A stretch of DNA of 64,000 nt from Haliscomenobacteraceae bacterium. GTDB lineage: Bacteria; Bacteroidota; Bacteroidia; Chitinophagales; Saprospiraceae. The stretch spans positions 1 to 64,000 of the forward strand of contig CANMVX010000011.1 of NCBI GenBank assembly GCA_947501115.1, given 5' to 3'. Shown here one piece after another: positions 25,899 to 34,943 of this stretch. Each line of letters opens with the position of its first letter. The first letter of the stretch is position 1. Made by a program: the position numbers and the translations under genes. The notes under the pieces are model-generated. The model made no database searches, was not told the DNA's origin, and saw only the letters and a list, made by a program, of their open reading frames with translations.

Positions 25899-26477
25899 AT
25901 GGAAACAAAAAATGATATCATTTCGGACATTTTGCAATTATTTAATGAGAAAGGACATTCTGAATACGGGGGAGAAGCAGTGACTCAGTTAGAGCACGCC
26001 TTGCAAACTGCCACTTTAGCACGGGAAAATAATGCGTCAGATCAACTAATAACGGCCGCTTTATTGCACGATATAGGACATTTGTTACATGATTTACCCA
26101 ATGACGCTCCACTTAAGGGCATTGACGATGTGCATGAAAATAAAGCGGCTGTTTTTTTAAGAAAATATTTTCCAGAGACAGTAACGGAACCTGTTCGCTT
26201 GCATGTCATGGCAAAAAGGTATCTCTCTTCCACCGAAGAAACCTATTATTCCTTGTTAAGTGAACCCTCTAAACAAAGTTTAGTATTACAAGGTGGCTTA
26301 ATGTCTTCAACTGAAGTAAGTTCCTTCGAACAAAATCCATATTTTTCTGATGCTGTTAAGTTGAGAAAATGGGATGATCAGGCCAAAGTACAAGAATTAA
26401 CTACGGCACCGGTTGAAGATTTTGAAAAAAATATTGCGGTATCTCTTCGTTCTTACTTTTTAGAGGATAGCTTATGA
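25899..26477 (+). CDS. PhnZ-like HD-domain phosphonate oxygenase
   Basis: The 192-residue protein matches phosphonate-associated HD-domain proteins (TIGR03276) and PhnZ. The metal and substrate residues of PhnZ are conserved at nearly the same numbers: Tyr23 and Glu26 (SEYGGEAVTQLEH), His33, His57-Asp58 (ALLHDIGH), His61, His79 (DDVHENKA), His102 and Lys106 (LHVMAKRYL), and a C-terminal aspartate pair at 159-160 (KWDDQAK). PhnZ uses a mixed-valence di-iron centre and O2 to cleave the C-P bond of (R)-1-hydroxy-2-aminoethylphosphonate into glycine and phosphate. The PhnY dioxygenase that normally makes that substrate is not in the window. The gene overlaps the next by 4 nt (ATGA). Confidence 0.92.
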   Translation: METKNDIISDILQLFNEKGHSEYGGEAVTQLEHALQTATLARENNASDQLITAALLHDIGHLLHDLPNDAPLKGIDDVHENKAAVFLRKYFPETVTEPVRLHVMAKRYLSSTEETYYSLLSEPSKQSLVLQGGLMSSTEVSSFEQNPYFSDAVKLRKWDDQAKVQELTTAPVEDFEKNIAVSLRSYFLEDSL

Positions 26478-27745
26478 GTTTGTCAGCGCTAAGACCAGAT
26501 ATAATATACAGGCATCCTATTTGGGCGATTTTGGCTGCTTTTGGAACGTATTTTTGTATGTATGGCTTTAGGAAACCCTACACAGCTGCTGATTTTGACG
26601 GTTATTTGCTTTGGGGAATTGGTTATAAAACAGTGTTAGTTTCCTCCCAAATCATTGGTTACGCTTTATCTAAATTCATTGGCATTAAAGTAATTTCCGA
26701 ACTGGGGAATCAAAACAGGACTAAGATTCTTATTGGTTTTATCCTTTTTGCCCAACTTATGTTGGTAGGTTTTGGTCTGGTTCCACCGTCTTTTGGTATC
26801 ATTTTCTTATTTCTCAACGGCTTACCCCTAGGCATGGTTTATGGCATTGTACAAAGTTATCTGGAGGGAAGGAAAATGACAGAAGCCCTCATTGCAGGTT
26901 TATGTATTAGCTTTATTTTAGCAGACGGGTTCACAAAAACAGTTGGAAGCTACTTACTTCAAACGGGAATTTCTCCTTTCTGGATGCCTGGTCTGGCTGG
27001 ATTTTTGTTTATTATACCCACTATGTTTTTTATTTGGATGCTAACAAAGATTCCACCTCCGAGTCTGGAAGATGAAGCGCACCGGGTGAAACGAACGCCT
27101 TTGGCTGGTAAGGAAAGGGTTGTATTATTAAAGCGCTTTGGCTGGGGAATCTTTTTCATTGGTATTGCCTTCTTGCTTATTACCCTGCTAAGGAGTTTTA
27201 GGGCAGATTTTGCCTTGGAAATCTGGCAAGGATTAAATTATAAGGGAATTCCCTCCATTTTTATCTATTCGGAACTGTGGATAGCCTTAGGAATTATTTT
27301 ATCCCATGCGCTCATCGTTTTAATTAAAAGCAATAAAAAGGCCTTTTTCTTCAGCTTGATATTATGTAACCTCGGGTTTTTACTCATCTTACTTGCCTTG
27401 TTCGCACAATGGCGGGGGATGGACGGATTTTGGTTTATGGTACTTTCAGGATTAGGGATTTATATACCTTACGTTACCATTCACACTACCGTTTTTGAAC
27501 GCCTCATTGCCACTTTCAGGCAGGAGGGAAATATCGGGTTTTTTATGTACATCGTTGATAGTATGGGCTATATAGGCTATGTGTTTTTACTTTTCTCTAA
27601 AGAATTTATACCTAAAACATCGGTAATCATATATTTTAAGTATTGTCTGATTTTATTTTCAATTTTTGCTATTTTATTTTTAGTCTTGTCCATTATTTAT
27701 TTCCGACGAAAATTAATAATTAGTTCACAAGAAGTTATTGTTTAA
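26474..27745 (+). CDS. DUF5690 membrane protein, candidate phosphonate-linked transporter
   Basis: The 423-residue polytopic protein has about 11-12 membrane segments in a major-facilitator-like layout and matches DUF5690, a Bacteroidota family. Landmarks are the N-terminal FGTYFCMYGFRKPYTAADF, which resembles the start of organophosphate:phosphate antiporters (GlpT/UhpT type), the central LPLGMVYGIVQSYLEGRKMT, and the later IYIPYVTIHTTVFERLIA. It is translationally coupled (ATGA) to the PhnZ-like gene, so uptake of a phosphonate is a reasonable inference. The operon ends here: a strong hairpin lies 35 nt past the stop codon. Confidence 0.85.
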   Translation: MSLSALRPDIIYRHPIWAILAAFGTYFCMYGFRKPYTAADFDGYLLWGIGYKTVLVSSQIIGYALSKFIGIKVISELGNQNRTKILIGFILFAQLMLVGFGLVPPSFGIIFLFLNGLPLGMVYGIVQSYLEGRKMTEALIAGLCISFILADGFTKTVGSYLLQTGISPFWMPGLAGFLFIIPTMFFIWMLTKIPPPSLEDEAHRVKRTPLAGKERVVLLKRFGWGIFFIGIAFLLITLLRSFRADFALEIWQGLNYKGIPSIFIYSELWIALGIILSHALIVLIKSNKKAFFFSLILCNLGFLLILLALFAQWRGMDGFWFMVLSGLGIYIPYVTIHTTVFERLIATFRQEGNIGFFMYIVDSMGYIGYVFLLFSKEFIPKTSVIIYFKYCLILFSIFAILFLVLSIIYFRRKLIISSQEVIV

Positions 27746-27768
27746 TTAGTATTACCCTATCATATTTG
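27738..27768 (+). promoter_or_regulatory. Candidate promoter of the susC gene
   Basis: TTG (27738-27740) is separated by 20 nt from CATATTTG (27761-27768), one mismatch from TAnnTTTG. This spacing fits the Bacteroidota sigma factor. The promoter would overlap the end of the DUF5690 gene and place the RNA start near 27775, directly before the hairpin at 27780. Confidence 0.4.
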
Positions 27769-27779
27769 TGCCGAAAATT

Positions 27780-27814
27780 GAGGAGTGTATCATTTAAAAA
27801 TGAGTACACTCCTC
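27780..27814. terminator. Long hairpin between DUF5690 and susC
   Basis: GAGGAGTGTA (27780-27789) pairs perfectly with TACACTCCTC (27805-27814); inside it, TCATTT (27790-27795) pairs with AAATGA (27798-27803), leaving a 2-nt loop and one bulged G. It is followed by an AT-rich but not pure T tract. It may terminate the phosphonate operon or form a stable 5' leader structure on the susC mRNA if the candidate promoter is right. Confidence 0.7.
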
Positions 27815-27843
27815 TCTAATTTACTTTAACTAAAAACAAATTT

Positions 27844-30800
27844 ATGCGTTTTTTTACACAAAAGTTTAAAAAAAGCAACTTATTGTCTGTATTTTTTATG
27901 TGCAGCAGTATGTTATTTGCTTTAAATGGTTTTTCTCAAAAGACAGTTCAGGGAATCGTTTATGAGCAAGGAACCGAATCTCCCATTATTGGCGCCAATG
28001 TATTGGTAAAGGGATCTTCTACAGGAACGGTAACCGATCTGGATGGAAAATTTTCAATTACTTTGAACCAGGGTGAAAACGCCTTGATTATTTCTTATGT
28101 TGGCTTTGCTGAAAAAGAAATAATGGTGGATGGTCAAACAACTATTCTTGTGTATCTGGAAGAGGCCGCTTTAGGTTTGACAGAAGTTACCGTTACCGCT
28201 TTGGGTATCACAAAAGAGAAGAAGAGAATTACTACCGCTATTCAAAGTGTTGATGGTTCTCAATTGGTTAAGGCCAGAGAACCTAACAATATTAACGGAT
28301 TAGTTGGTAAGGTGGCTGGTTTGACGATTGGTACTTCGCCAGAGCTTTTACGTCGTCCAAATGTTTTATTAAGAGGTAGTTCCGATTTGTTATACGTTGT
28401 TGACGGGGTGCCAATTAATTCTGATACATGGAATATAAACTCCGATGATATTGAAACTTTTACCGTGCTAAAAGGTGCAACAGCTGCAGCACTTTACGGT
28501 TTCCGTGGACGTAATGGTGCTATCATTATTTCTACAAAGAGAGGAACGGGTAAAAAGAAAGGATTTACAGTGGAATTCAACTCTTCAACCATGATGGAAG
28601 ACGGGTTCAACGCTATTCCTAAAGTACAAGATTTATATGGCCCTGGTGATCATGGTATTTATGAATTCGTAGATGGTAAAGGAGGAGGAAAAAATGACGG
28701 TGATTATGACGTTTGGGGTCCTCCTTTGGACGGTCGTTTGATTGCCCAATATGATAGCCCAATTGATCCAAAAACTGGAAAAAGAATACCAACGCCTTTT
28801 ACAGCCAGAGGAAAAGATAATCTTACAAGATTTTTACAACCAGGTGTTTTAGCAAAAAATAGCTTTGCTGTGGCAAGTTCAGGCGAACGTTATGATATGC
28901 GTTTTTCAATGGGTCACAATTACCAGCAAGGTATCGTACCAAATACTAATCTGAATATTTTAAATTTTAATGCAACGTTAGGTTTTGATTTTACTAAAAA
29001 ACTCCGTTTCGAATCTAATATAAACTATAACAGACAGTATTCTGATAATTTTCCAGACGCAAACTACGGTCCAAACTCTATTATTTATAACATCGTTACC
29101 TGGGCAGGTGCTGACTGGGACGTTGATGACATGAAGAACTACTGGCAGGAAGGTAAAGAAGGTGTTCAGCAGATTTATGCGGAATATCAGCGTTATAACA
29201 ATCCTTGGTTCATGTCAAAGGAATGGTTGCGCGGGCATTATAAAAATGATGTGTATGGTTACGGAAGTCTAACCTACTCATTTACAGACAAACTTAAATT
29301 GGTTGGTCGTACGTCGATAACTTCTTACGATTTATTGAGGGACGAAAAATTCCCTTATTCAGCTGGTTCTTACGGACGTGACGAGCGTAAAGGTGATTAT
29401 AGAGAAGATAGACGTTCATTATTTGAAAATAATACCGACGTTCTTTTAACTTACAATGAGTCTTTTGGTAAAGTGGGCGTAAATCTATTAGGTGGTGCAA
29501 ACATTCGTTCATTTTCCTATAGAAGTAACTATGCATCAACCGATTATTTGATTACTCCAGGCGTTTATTCTTTCACCAATTCCTTGAATCCAGCCAGAGT
29601 ATTCAGCTTTGAGTCTAAGATGGGCGTTGCCAGTGCGTATTATTCGGCTGATATCTCTCTTGGGAATATTTTAAATTTAACACACACAGGTAGAGTAGAT
29701 AAAATATCAACGTTACCCGTTGGTAATCAGACTTTTTACTATCCTTCTTTAGGTGCAAATAGTATTATTACAGAATTGGTTGATTTAGGACCTATTACGT
29801 TCTTAAAATTACGTGGTGCTTATGCCAATGTAAAAGATGGTCTTACCTCTTCTACTGTTGGTACTTCAGCAGGTCCATTTGGAGGTAATCCTCTAGGTTA
29901 TGGCGATACTTATTTCTCATCTTATGATGGTCCAAACTACGGTAATTCAACTGTTTATAGTACTCAAACAGGTTATAATAATAATCCTGCAGCTTACTAT
30001 TCAAATACTTTAGGTAATCCAAGTTTACAGAGAAATTCAAGATCTGAAATTGAAATGGGATTTGATTTAGGCATGTTAAAAAATAAGTTGAATGTAGAAT
30101 TTACTTATTTTAACATATTAGAAGGTCCTAGAACTTTTGCAAGACCTATTTCTGAGGCTACAGGTTATACAGGACAGTTGGTAAATGGTATTTCTACGAG
30201 AAGAAAAGGATTAGAATTAGTATTAAAAGCTGACCCAAATAAAGGATCTTCCAGTAAGTTCCGTTGGAACCCGGAATTAAACATATCAACCTTCAGAGAG
30301 AGATGGGCTTCATTTTACAAAGACGACAAAGGGGTTGAGTTAACAGAATTGTCTCCATTCCAACAGATAGGTGAAAGGGTAGATAAATTTTATACTTCAG
30401 GTTATTTCTTCACACAGGATGGTCAGATTATAAATGACGGTGGCGGAAGACCTATCAGAGTTGCTTCTGTGAATGGTAATGCCCGTAAATTCCTTGGACA
30501 TTTAGATCCTGACTTCGTTTGGGGTTTAATTAACCGTTTTTCATATAAAAACTGGTCTGTTTCTTTCCAATTTGATGGAAGACAAGGGGGTGTTATTTCC
30601 AACTACATTCAAAGACAAACTTTCAGAGGTGGTCGTCATGTAGCAACGGTTCAGGGTGATATGGCCAATGCTCGTTTGGAGGATACTAAAGGAAATCGTA
30701 CCTGGTTAGGTCAAGGGGTTCAGCTAGCCAATACAGCGTCTATAAAAACGGATATTTATGGAAATATCACTAACTACAGCGAGCTTCAATTCAAGCCAAA

Positions 30801-31095
30801 TGGTACTAAAACATTTTTACAAGACTGGATTAGCCGCTACTACCAGGATGACGAGAATAATTTAATGAGCCGTTCTTTTGCAAAACTAAGAGAGGTAGTT
30901 ATTACTTACCAGGTGCCAATGAAACCAGGTAGTTTCTTCCAGGATGTTACTTTGTCTTTTGTGGGTCGTAACTTACTTTATTTTGCTGAAAGCAAGGACG
31001 TAGATTTAGATCAATATACAGGTCGTCAAGGTTCATCCAGTTTTGAAACCCCTACTACTAAACGCTTTGGATTTAACTTAAACATTAAATTCTAA
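27844..31095 (+). CDS. SusC/RagA-family TonB-linked outer-membrane transporter
   Basis: The 1083-residue protein has a signal peptide (about 1-31, ending NGFSQ) and a carboxypeptidase-regulatory-like domain (33-110: GIVYEQGTESPIIGANVLVK). The plug lies at about 125-235 (NNINGLVGKVAGLTIGTS, then LRGSSDLLYVVDGVPIN and GFRGRNGAIIISTKRG), followed by a barrel to the end with a SusC-type C-terminus (KRFGFNLNIKF). The next gene, 33 nt downstream, is its SusD partner. SusCD complexes bind and import glycans, peptides or other large nutrients. Here the pair follows a phosphonate-catabolism operon and precedes a secreted sulfatase-superfamily enzyme, so a phosphonate- or sulfate-bearing polymer or lipid headgroup is a possible ligand (inference). 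Confidence 0.95.
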   Translation: MRFFTQKFKKSNLLSVFFMCSSMLFALNGFSQKTVQGIVYEQGTESPIIGANVLVKGSSTGTVTDLDGKFSITLNQGENALIISYVGFAEKEIMVDGQTTILVYLEEAALGLTEVTVTALGITKEKKRITTAIQSVDGSQLVKAREPNNINGLVGKVAGLTIGTSPELLRRPNVLLRGSSDLLYVVDGVPINSDTWNINSDDIETFTVLKGATAAALYGFRGRNGAIIISTKRGTGKKKGFTVEFNSSTMMEDGFNAIPKVQDLYGPGDHGIYEFVDGKGGGKNDGDYDVWGPPLDGRLIAQYDSPIDPKTGKRIPTPFTARGKDNLTRFLQPGVLAKNSFAVASSGERYDMRFSMGHNYQQGIVPNTNLNILNFNATLGFDFTKKLRFESNINYNRQYSDNFPDANYGPNSIIYNIVTWAGADWDVDDMKNYWQEGKEGVQQIYAEYQRYNNPWFMSKEWLRGHYKNDVYGYGSLTYSFTDKLKLVGRTSITSYDLLRDEKFPYSAGSYGRDERKGDYREDRRSLFENNTDVLLTYNESFGKVGVNLLGGANIRSFSYRSNYASTDYLITPGVYSFTNSLNPARVFSFESKMGVASAYYSADISLGNILNLTHTGRVDKISTLPVGNQTFYYPSLGANSIITELVDLGPITFLKLRGAYANVKDGLTSSTVGTSAGPFGGNPLGYGDTYFSSYDGPNYGNSTVYSTQTGYNNNPAAYYSNTLGNPSLQRNSRSEIEMGFDLGMLKNKLNVEFTYFNILEGPRTFARPISEATGYTGQLVNGISTRRKGLELVLKADPNKGSSSKFRWNPELNISTFRERWASFYKDDKGVELTELSPFQQIGERVDKFYTSGYFFTQDGQIINDGGGRPIRVASVNGNARKFLGHLDPDFVWGLINRFSYKNWSVSFQFDGRQGGVISNYIQRQTFRGGRHVATVQGDMANARLEDTKGNRTWLGQGVQLANTASIKTDIYGNITNYSELQFKPNGTKTFLQDWISRYYQDDENNLMSRSFAKLREVVITYQVPMKPGSFFQDVTLSFVGRNLLYFAESKDVDLDQYTGRQGSSSFETPTTKRFGFNLNIKF

Positions 31096-31127
31096 GACTG
31101 TATCATTCCAACTCTAAAATTTTTAAA

Positions 31128-32678
31128 ATGAAAAAGTATATATTTATAACGTTGGCTATTTGCATGTTTGCCTTCAATTCATGTGATTATGCTTCCCTGG
31201 ATGTCGATCCAAACAGAGCAACTTCAACGCCTCCTTCCCTAATAATGAATGGCGTACTTTTAAATATGCGCTCAGGTGCATGGAACTCACCGATGCGTTG
31301 GAATCAATATTTTTGTATTAATTACAACTATTATGGTACCAACGAATACTGGTCAGGTTCTGCAGATTTAGACTATACCCGTCTAAAAAATGTACAGAAA
31401 ATGGAGGAAGAGGCTATCAAAGCAGGTGCCGCTGCAGTTAATCCTTACGCAGCAGTAGGGAAGTTTTTACGCGCTTACCATTTTGTTAATATGACCCAAA
31501 AAGTGGGTGATTTACCTTTGTTAGAAAGCTTAAATGGATTGGAGAATACCGCTCCTAAATATGCAACACAAAAGGAAATATACATCCAAGTTCTCAAATG
31601 GTTGGAAGAATCAAACAGCGATTTTGCTGCATTAATCCAAAAAGGTGGGCAGAAAGTAGATGGCGATTGGTTCTATGATGGCAATCTTGTGAAATGGCAA
31701 AAATTGGTTAACTCATTCAAATTAAGAGTGTTAATCAGCTTGAGCAAAAAAGAAAACGATGCAGATTTGAAGATTAAGCAGTTATTTGCCGATGTGCTAT
31801 CGAATCCTACAAAATATCCTGTATTTACTTCCAATGCGGACAATTTACAGTTTATTTCAAAGGCGCCTCTATATAAATATCCAAAAAATCCGGATAATTA
31901 TGGTTTTGACGCCCTTCGTGAGAACACTTCAAAATTGTATATCGATTTGTTGAAAAAATATCAGGATCCAAGATTGTTCGTAGTAGCAGAACCTACCGAG
32001 GCAGCTATAAAAGCAGGTAAATCTCCTTTAGATTTTGAATCATTTAATGGCGCAAGTTCTGGTGAAAGTCTGGATGATATGGCTTTTAACGCTCAAAAGG
32101 GTATTTACTCTTTGATCAACCGCAAGCGTTTTTATGCCACTTACGAGGGAGAACCTCTAGTTCAGGTTGGGTATGCTGAAATGTGTTTGAATATTGCGGA
32201 AGGTATAAACAGAGGTTGGGCTTCTGGCGATGCCGAGAGCTTTTACAAAAGAGGTGTACTTGCTTCTATGGATTTTTACGGCATTAAAACAGGTAACCTT
32301 ACCGTTTCTTTTGCTAAACCTGGTGCAGTTTTAGGCATTTTTGATAATTTCACTTTACCTGTAAATACAGATACTTATCTTGCTCTTCCTGTAGTGAAAT
32401 ATGCTGGAAATAGTGTATCTGGTCTGACGCAAATATTGGAGCAGAAATATTTGGCAATGGCACAGGGAAATGATTTAGAGGCATATTACAATTTCAGGAG
32501 AACTAATATCCCAGCTTTTCTAAAAGGTGTGGGTACTGGTAATGGTGGCCAAATCCCATTGAGATTTAGATATCCTAATAACGAACTGACTACCAATGCG
32601 GTTAATTTAAATGAAGCATTGACAAGGCAGTTTGCTGGAAAAGATGATGTTTTTGGAAAAATGTGGATGATTCAGTAA
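31128..32678 (+). CDS. SusD/RagB-family nutrient-binding lipoprotein
   Basis: The 516-residue protein has a lipoprotein signal with cysteine at residue 19 (FAFNSCDYASLDVDPNRAT). The all-helical SusD fold shows TPR-like helices around AVGKFLRAYHFVNMTQKVGD, the typical PLLESLNG, LVKWQKLVNSFKLRVLISLS, and C-terminal PLRFRYPNNELTTNAVNL. It is of the SusD-like type with an N-terminal DVDPN motif, which is common next to TonB-linked receptors for non-starch substrates. It caps the extracellular face of the upstream SusC protein. A strong terminator lies 39 nt after the stop. Confidence 0.94.
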   Translation: MKKYIFITLAICMFAFNSCDYASLDVDPNRATSTPPSLIMNGVLLNMRSGAWNSPMRWNQYFCINYNYYGTNEYWSGSADLDYTRLKNVQKMEEEAIKAGAAAVNPYAAVGKFLRAYHFVNMTQKVGDLPLLESLNGLENTAPKYATQKEIYIQVLKWLEESNSDFAALIQKGGQKVDGDWFYDGNLVKWQKLVNSFKLRVLISLSKKENDADLKIKQLFADVLSNPTKYPVFTSNADNLQFISKAPLYKYPKNPDNYGFDALRENTSKLYIDLLKKYQDPRLFVVAEPTEAAIKAGKSPLDFESFNGASSGESLDDMAFNAQKGIYSLINRKRFYATYEGEPLVQVGYAEMCLNIAEGINRGWASGDAESFYKRGVLASMDFYGIKTGNLTVSFAKPGAVLGIFDNFTLPVNTDTYLALPVVKYAGNSVSGLTQILEQKYLAMAQGNDLEAYYNFRRTNIPAFLKGVGTGNGGQIPLRFRYPNNELTTNAVNLNEALTRQFAGKDDVFGKMWMIQ

Positions 32679-32716
32679 TAATATTTGACTAGTTAATTTT
32701 AAGTTTTGTGATTAAT

Positions 32717-32751
32717 GTGTAGGTGGGTGTGCTCCCCGCCTACACTTTTTT
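32717..32751 (+). terminator. Intrinsic terminator after susD
   Basis: GTGTAGG (32717-32723) pairs with CCTACAC (32739-32745), and inner GGG (32725-32727) pairs with the CCCC block (32734-32737). The stem is followed by TTTTTT. It ends the susCD transcript before the sulfatase-like gene, which therefore has its own promoter or depends on readthrough. Confidence 0.85.
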
Positions 32752-32802
32752 ATTTGATTTTCTTTCCTTTCTAATGCCTATATTGAGGGCTAAACCTACA
32801 TA

Positions 32803-34602
32803 ATGTCCCGTTTCCTAAGTTTTTGTTTTGTCTGCCTTTGCATTACCATCCACGCACAATCTCAGCCTAATTTTATATTTATTTTGTCCGATGATCAAAG
32901 CTGGAATGGAACGTCTGTATTAATGGATCCAAGTCAGGTAGATTCCCGAAGCGATTATTATCAAACGCCCGTATTAGAGGCATTGGCAAAAAAGGGAATG
33001 ATTTTTAGTCAAGGTTATGCCTCAGCTCCTAAATGTGCTCCAACAAGGATAAGTGTGCTAACAGGAAAATCGACGTCAAGACTCCATTTTACTTTTACCG
33101 ACAACACGCAAGAAGCTGGAACCAGAGTTTTGGAGGCTAAAACTGAATTAGTGATTCCTGATTCTTTGACGACTATTGCAGAATGGCTTAAAAAACAAGG
33201 TCTCAACTATACAACAGCCCATTATGGTAAATGGCATATTCAGGGAAAAGGGCCTGCTTTTCATGGCTTTGACAGGGGCGATGGGGAAACGGGTAACGAA
33301 GATGGCAACCATGACGGCTTAGTTCAAGCAGATCCCAGGAATATTTTTAGTATCACTGATTCTGCCTGTATATTTATGACGGATGCCGTAAAACAAGCAA
33401 AGCCTTTTTACGTCCAATTGTCACATCATGCGCCAAGGAGCCCTTATGAAGCTACACAAAAATCGGTGGACGAATGGAAAGACCTATTGAAACACCCTTT
33501 GGGTAAGAGACATAAAGATCCTTCTTATGGAGCTATGCTTCAGGATTTAGATGCTGGAATAAATACCTTATTAAATAAAGTAAAGGAATTAAATATTACG
33601 GAAAATACTTATATAATATATTTGGGTGACAATGGTGCCGGAGGGAATAATAGTCCCTTGAAAGGTGGAAAATCTTCTACCCAGGAAGGGGGTATTCGAG
33701 TGCCTTTTTTCATTTCCGGTCCTGGTATTTCTGCAAATACTTACCAGACTACTCCTGTAGTTGCGTACGATTTATTTCCGACCATTGCGGCATTGGCAAC
33801 CAATGGCAGTGCTATTTTGCCTCCTTTGTTGGATGGAATTAGTTTGCTACCACTCTTAAAACCACAGTTAAATTTGCCTTTTAATCGAAATCAACAAGAA
33901 TTGGTTTTCCATTGCCCTCATTTTAATCCTAATACTTTTCCTCAATCGGCCTGGATTGATAAAGATTATAAATTATTGGTCGATTATGAGGCGGATAAAA
34001 TTCAACTGTTCGATTTGAAGAAAGATATAAGCGAAACAACTGATTTATCCGCTAACTTACCAGGAAAGGCCAGGGAATTGACCATTCGTCTTAGAGATTA
34101 TTTGAAAAAAGTAGAAACCCGAATGCCTTCGCTTAACAAGAGTTACAGTAAATTTACGGGAACAGCAGAAGATTTGGACAAGGATAGTCTGCCAGATATT
34201 TGGGAATTTAAAGAGCTGCTTACTACTGCATTAATTGGGGCAGATGATCCCGATAAAGATGGCATTTCTAACTGGAATGAGTGGAAAGCTCAATCCGATC
34301 CATATATTTCAAATAGTACCACACCAAATAGGGAAATTCAACTTCCTGCCAATCTTTTCAGGGTATTGGAAAATCCTTTTCGAGACGATATTTCATTGGA
34401 ATTTTTAAACATTCCCAAGCATTCAAACGTTGAACTTTCGTTATTTGATTTACAGGGAAAGCAATGGTTGAGGGAATTATATTCCGGATACGAAACAGTA
34501 AAACGTATTGCTTCTAAAAATTTAAGTTCTGGTACTTATTTACTGCGGGTCCAAATAATTGGTTCAAATGAATTTCAATCACAGCTCATTCAAAAACAGT
34601 AA
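32803..34602 (+). CDS. T9SS-secreted sulfatase-superfamily enzyme
   Basis: The 599-residue protein has a signal peptide (1-20, ending IHAQS). The alkaline-phosphatase/sulfatase fold opens with IFILSDDQSWNG (Asp30, Asp31 metal ligands) and carries the signature CAPTRISVLTG (Cys78), matching CxPxRxxxLTG, which is converted to formylglycine. Further ligands lie in YGKWHIQGKG, LGDNGAGGN and GGKSSTQEGG. A calcium-binding thrombospondin-3-like segment (about 460-500: DKDSLPDIW, DPDKDGISNWNEW) is followed by a type IX sorting domain (about 520-599, SSGTYLLRV). Relatives hydrolyse sulfate esters, and some hydrolyse phosphonate monoesters or phosphodiesters. The gene lies downstream of susCD and 2 nt before the next gene. 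Confidence 0.92.
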   Translation: MSRFLSFCFVCLCITIHAQSQPNFIFILSDDQSWNGTSVLMDPSQVDSRSDYYQTPVLEALAKKGMIFSQGYASAPKCAPTRISVLTGKSTSRLHFTFTDNTQEAGTRVLEAKTELVIPDSLTTIAEWLKKQGLNYTTAHYGKWHIQGKGPAFHGFDRGDGETGNEDGNHDGLVQADPRNIFSITDSACIFMTDAVKQAKPFYVQLSHHAPRSPYEATQKSVDEWKDLLKHPLGKRHKDPSYGAMLQDLDAGINTLLNKVKELNITENTYIIYLGDNGAGGNNSPLKGGKSSTQEGGIRVPFFISGPGISANTYQTTPVVAYDLFPTIAALATNGSAILPPLLDGISLLPLLKPQLNLPFNRNQQELVFHCPHFNPNTFPQSAWIDKDYKLLVDYEADKIQLFDLKKDISETTDLSANLPGKARELTIRLRDYLKKVETRMPSLNKSYSKFTGTAEDLDKDSLPDIWEFKELLTTALIGADDPDKDGISNWNEWKAQSDPYISNSTTPNREIQLPANLFRVLENPFRDDISLEFLNIPKHSNVELSLFDLQGKQWLRELYSGYETVKRIASKNLSSGTYLLRVQIIGSNEFQSQLIQKQ

Positions 34603-34604
34603 AT

Positions 34605-34940
34605 ATGTTAACGCTAGAAACCATTGTAAAAGTAGTCATCGCATTATCCATTCTATTTGTTTGGGTATTCAGGTTCGACAATATCGTCAAGGAATTCAAA
34701 CAGTATGAATTAAGTGATTTGATGAGAACCATAGTGGGCACATCAAAGATCGTATTGGCTACTTTGTTGGTAGTGAGCATCTGGCATGAAGAATACGTTG
34801 TTCTTTCAGCTGCAGCTATGGGATTTCTAATGATTGTTGCCCAATATTTTCATTTTAAGGTCAAAAATCAGTGGAAAAAACATGTTCCCTCTTTATTTCT
34901 TTTGACCTTGTGTATTTATCTTATTTACCAAAATGCTTAA
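34605..34940 (+). CDS. Small DoxX-like membrane protein (first of two)
   Basis: The 111-residue protein has four predicted membrane helices (about 8-22, 45-62, 65-83 and 92-108). The pattern KIVLATLLVVSIW followed by AAAMGFLMIVAQYFHFKVKN resembles small DoxX-like proteins. It begins 2 nt after the stop of the sulfatase-like gene and is followed 3 nt later by a second protein of identical length and layout, so all three are probably cotranslated. The function is unknown; the pair may form a heterodimer. Confidence 0.7.
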   Translation: MLTLETIVKVVIALSILFVWVFRFDNIVKEFKQYELSDLMRTIVGTSKIVLATLLVVSIWHEEYVVLSAAAMGFLMIVAQYFHFKVKNQWKKHVPSLFLLTLCIYLIYQNA

Positions 34941-34943
34941 TCA

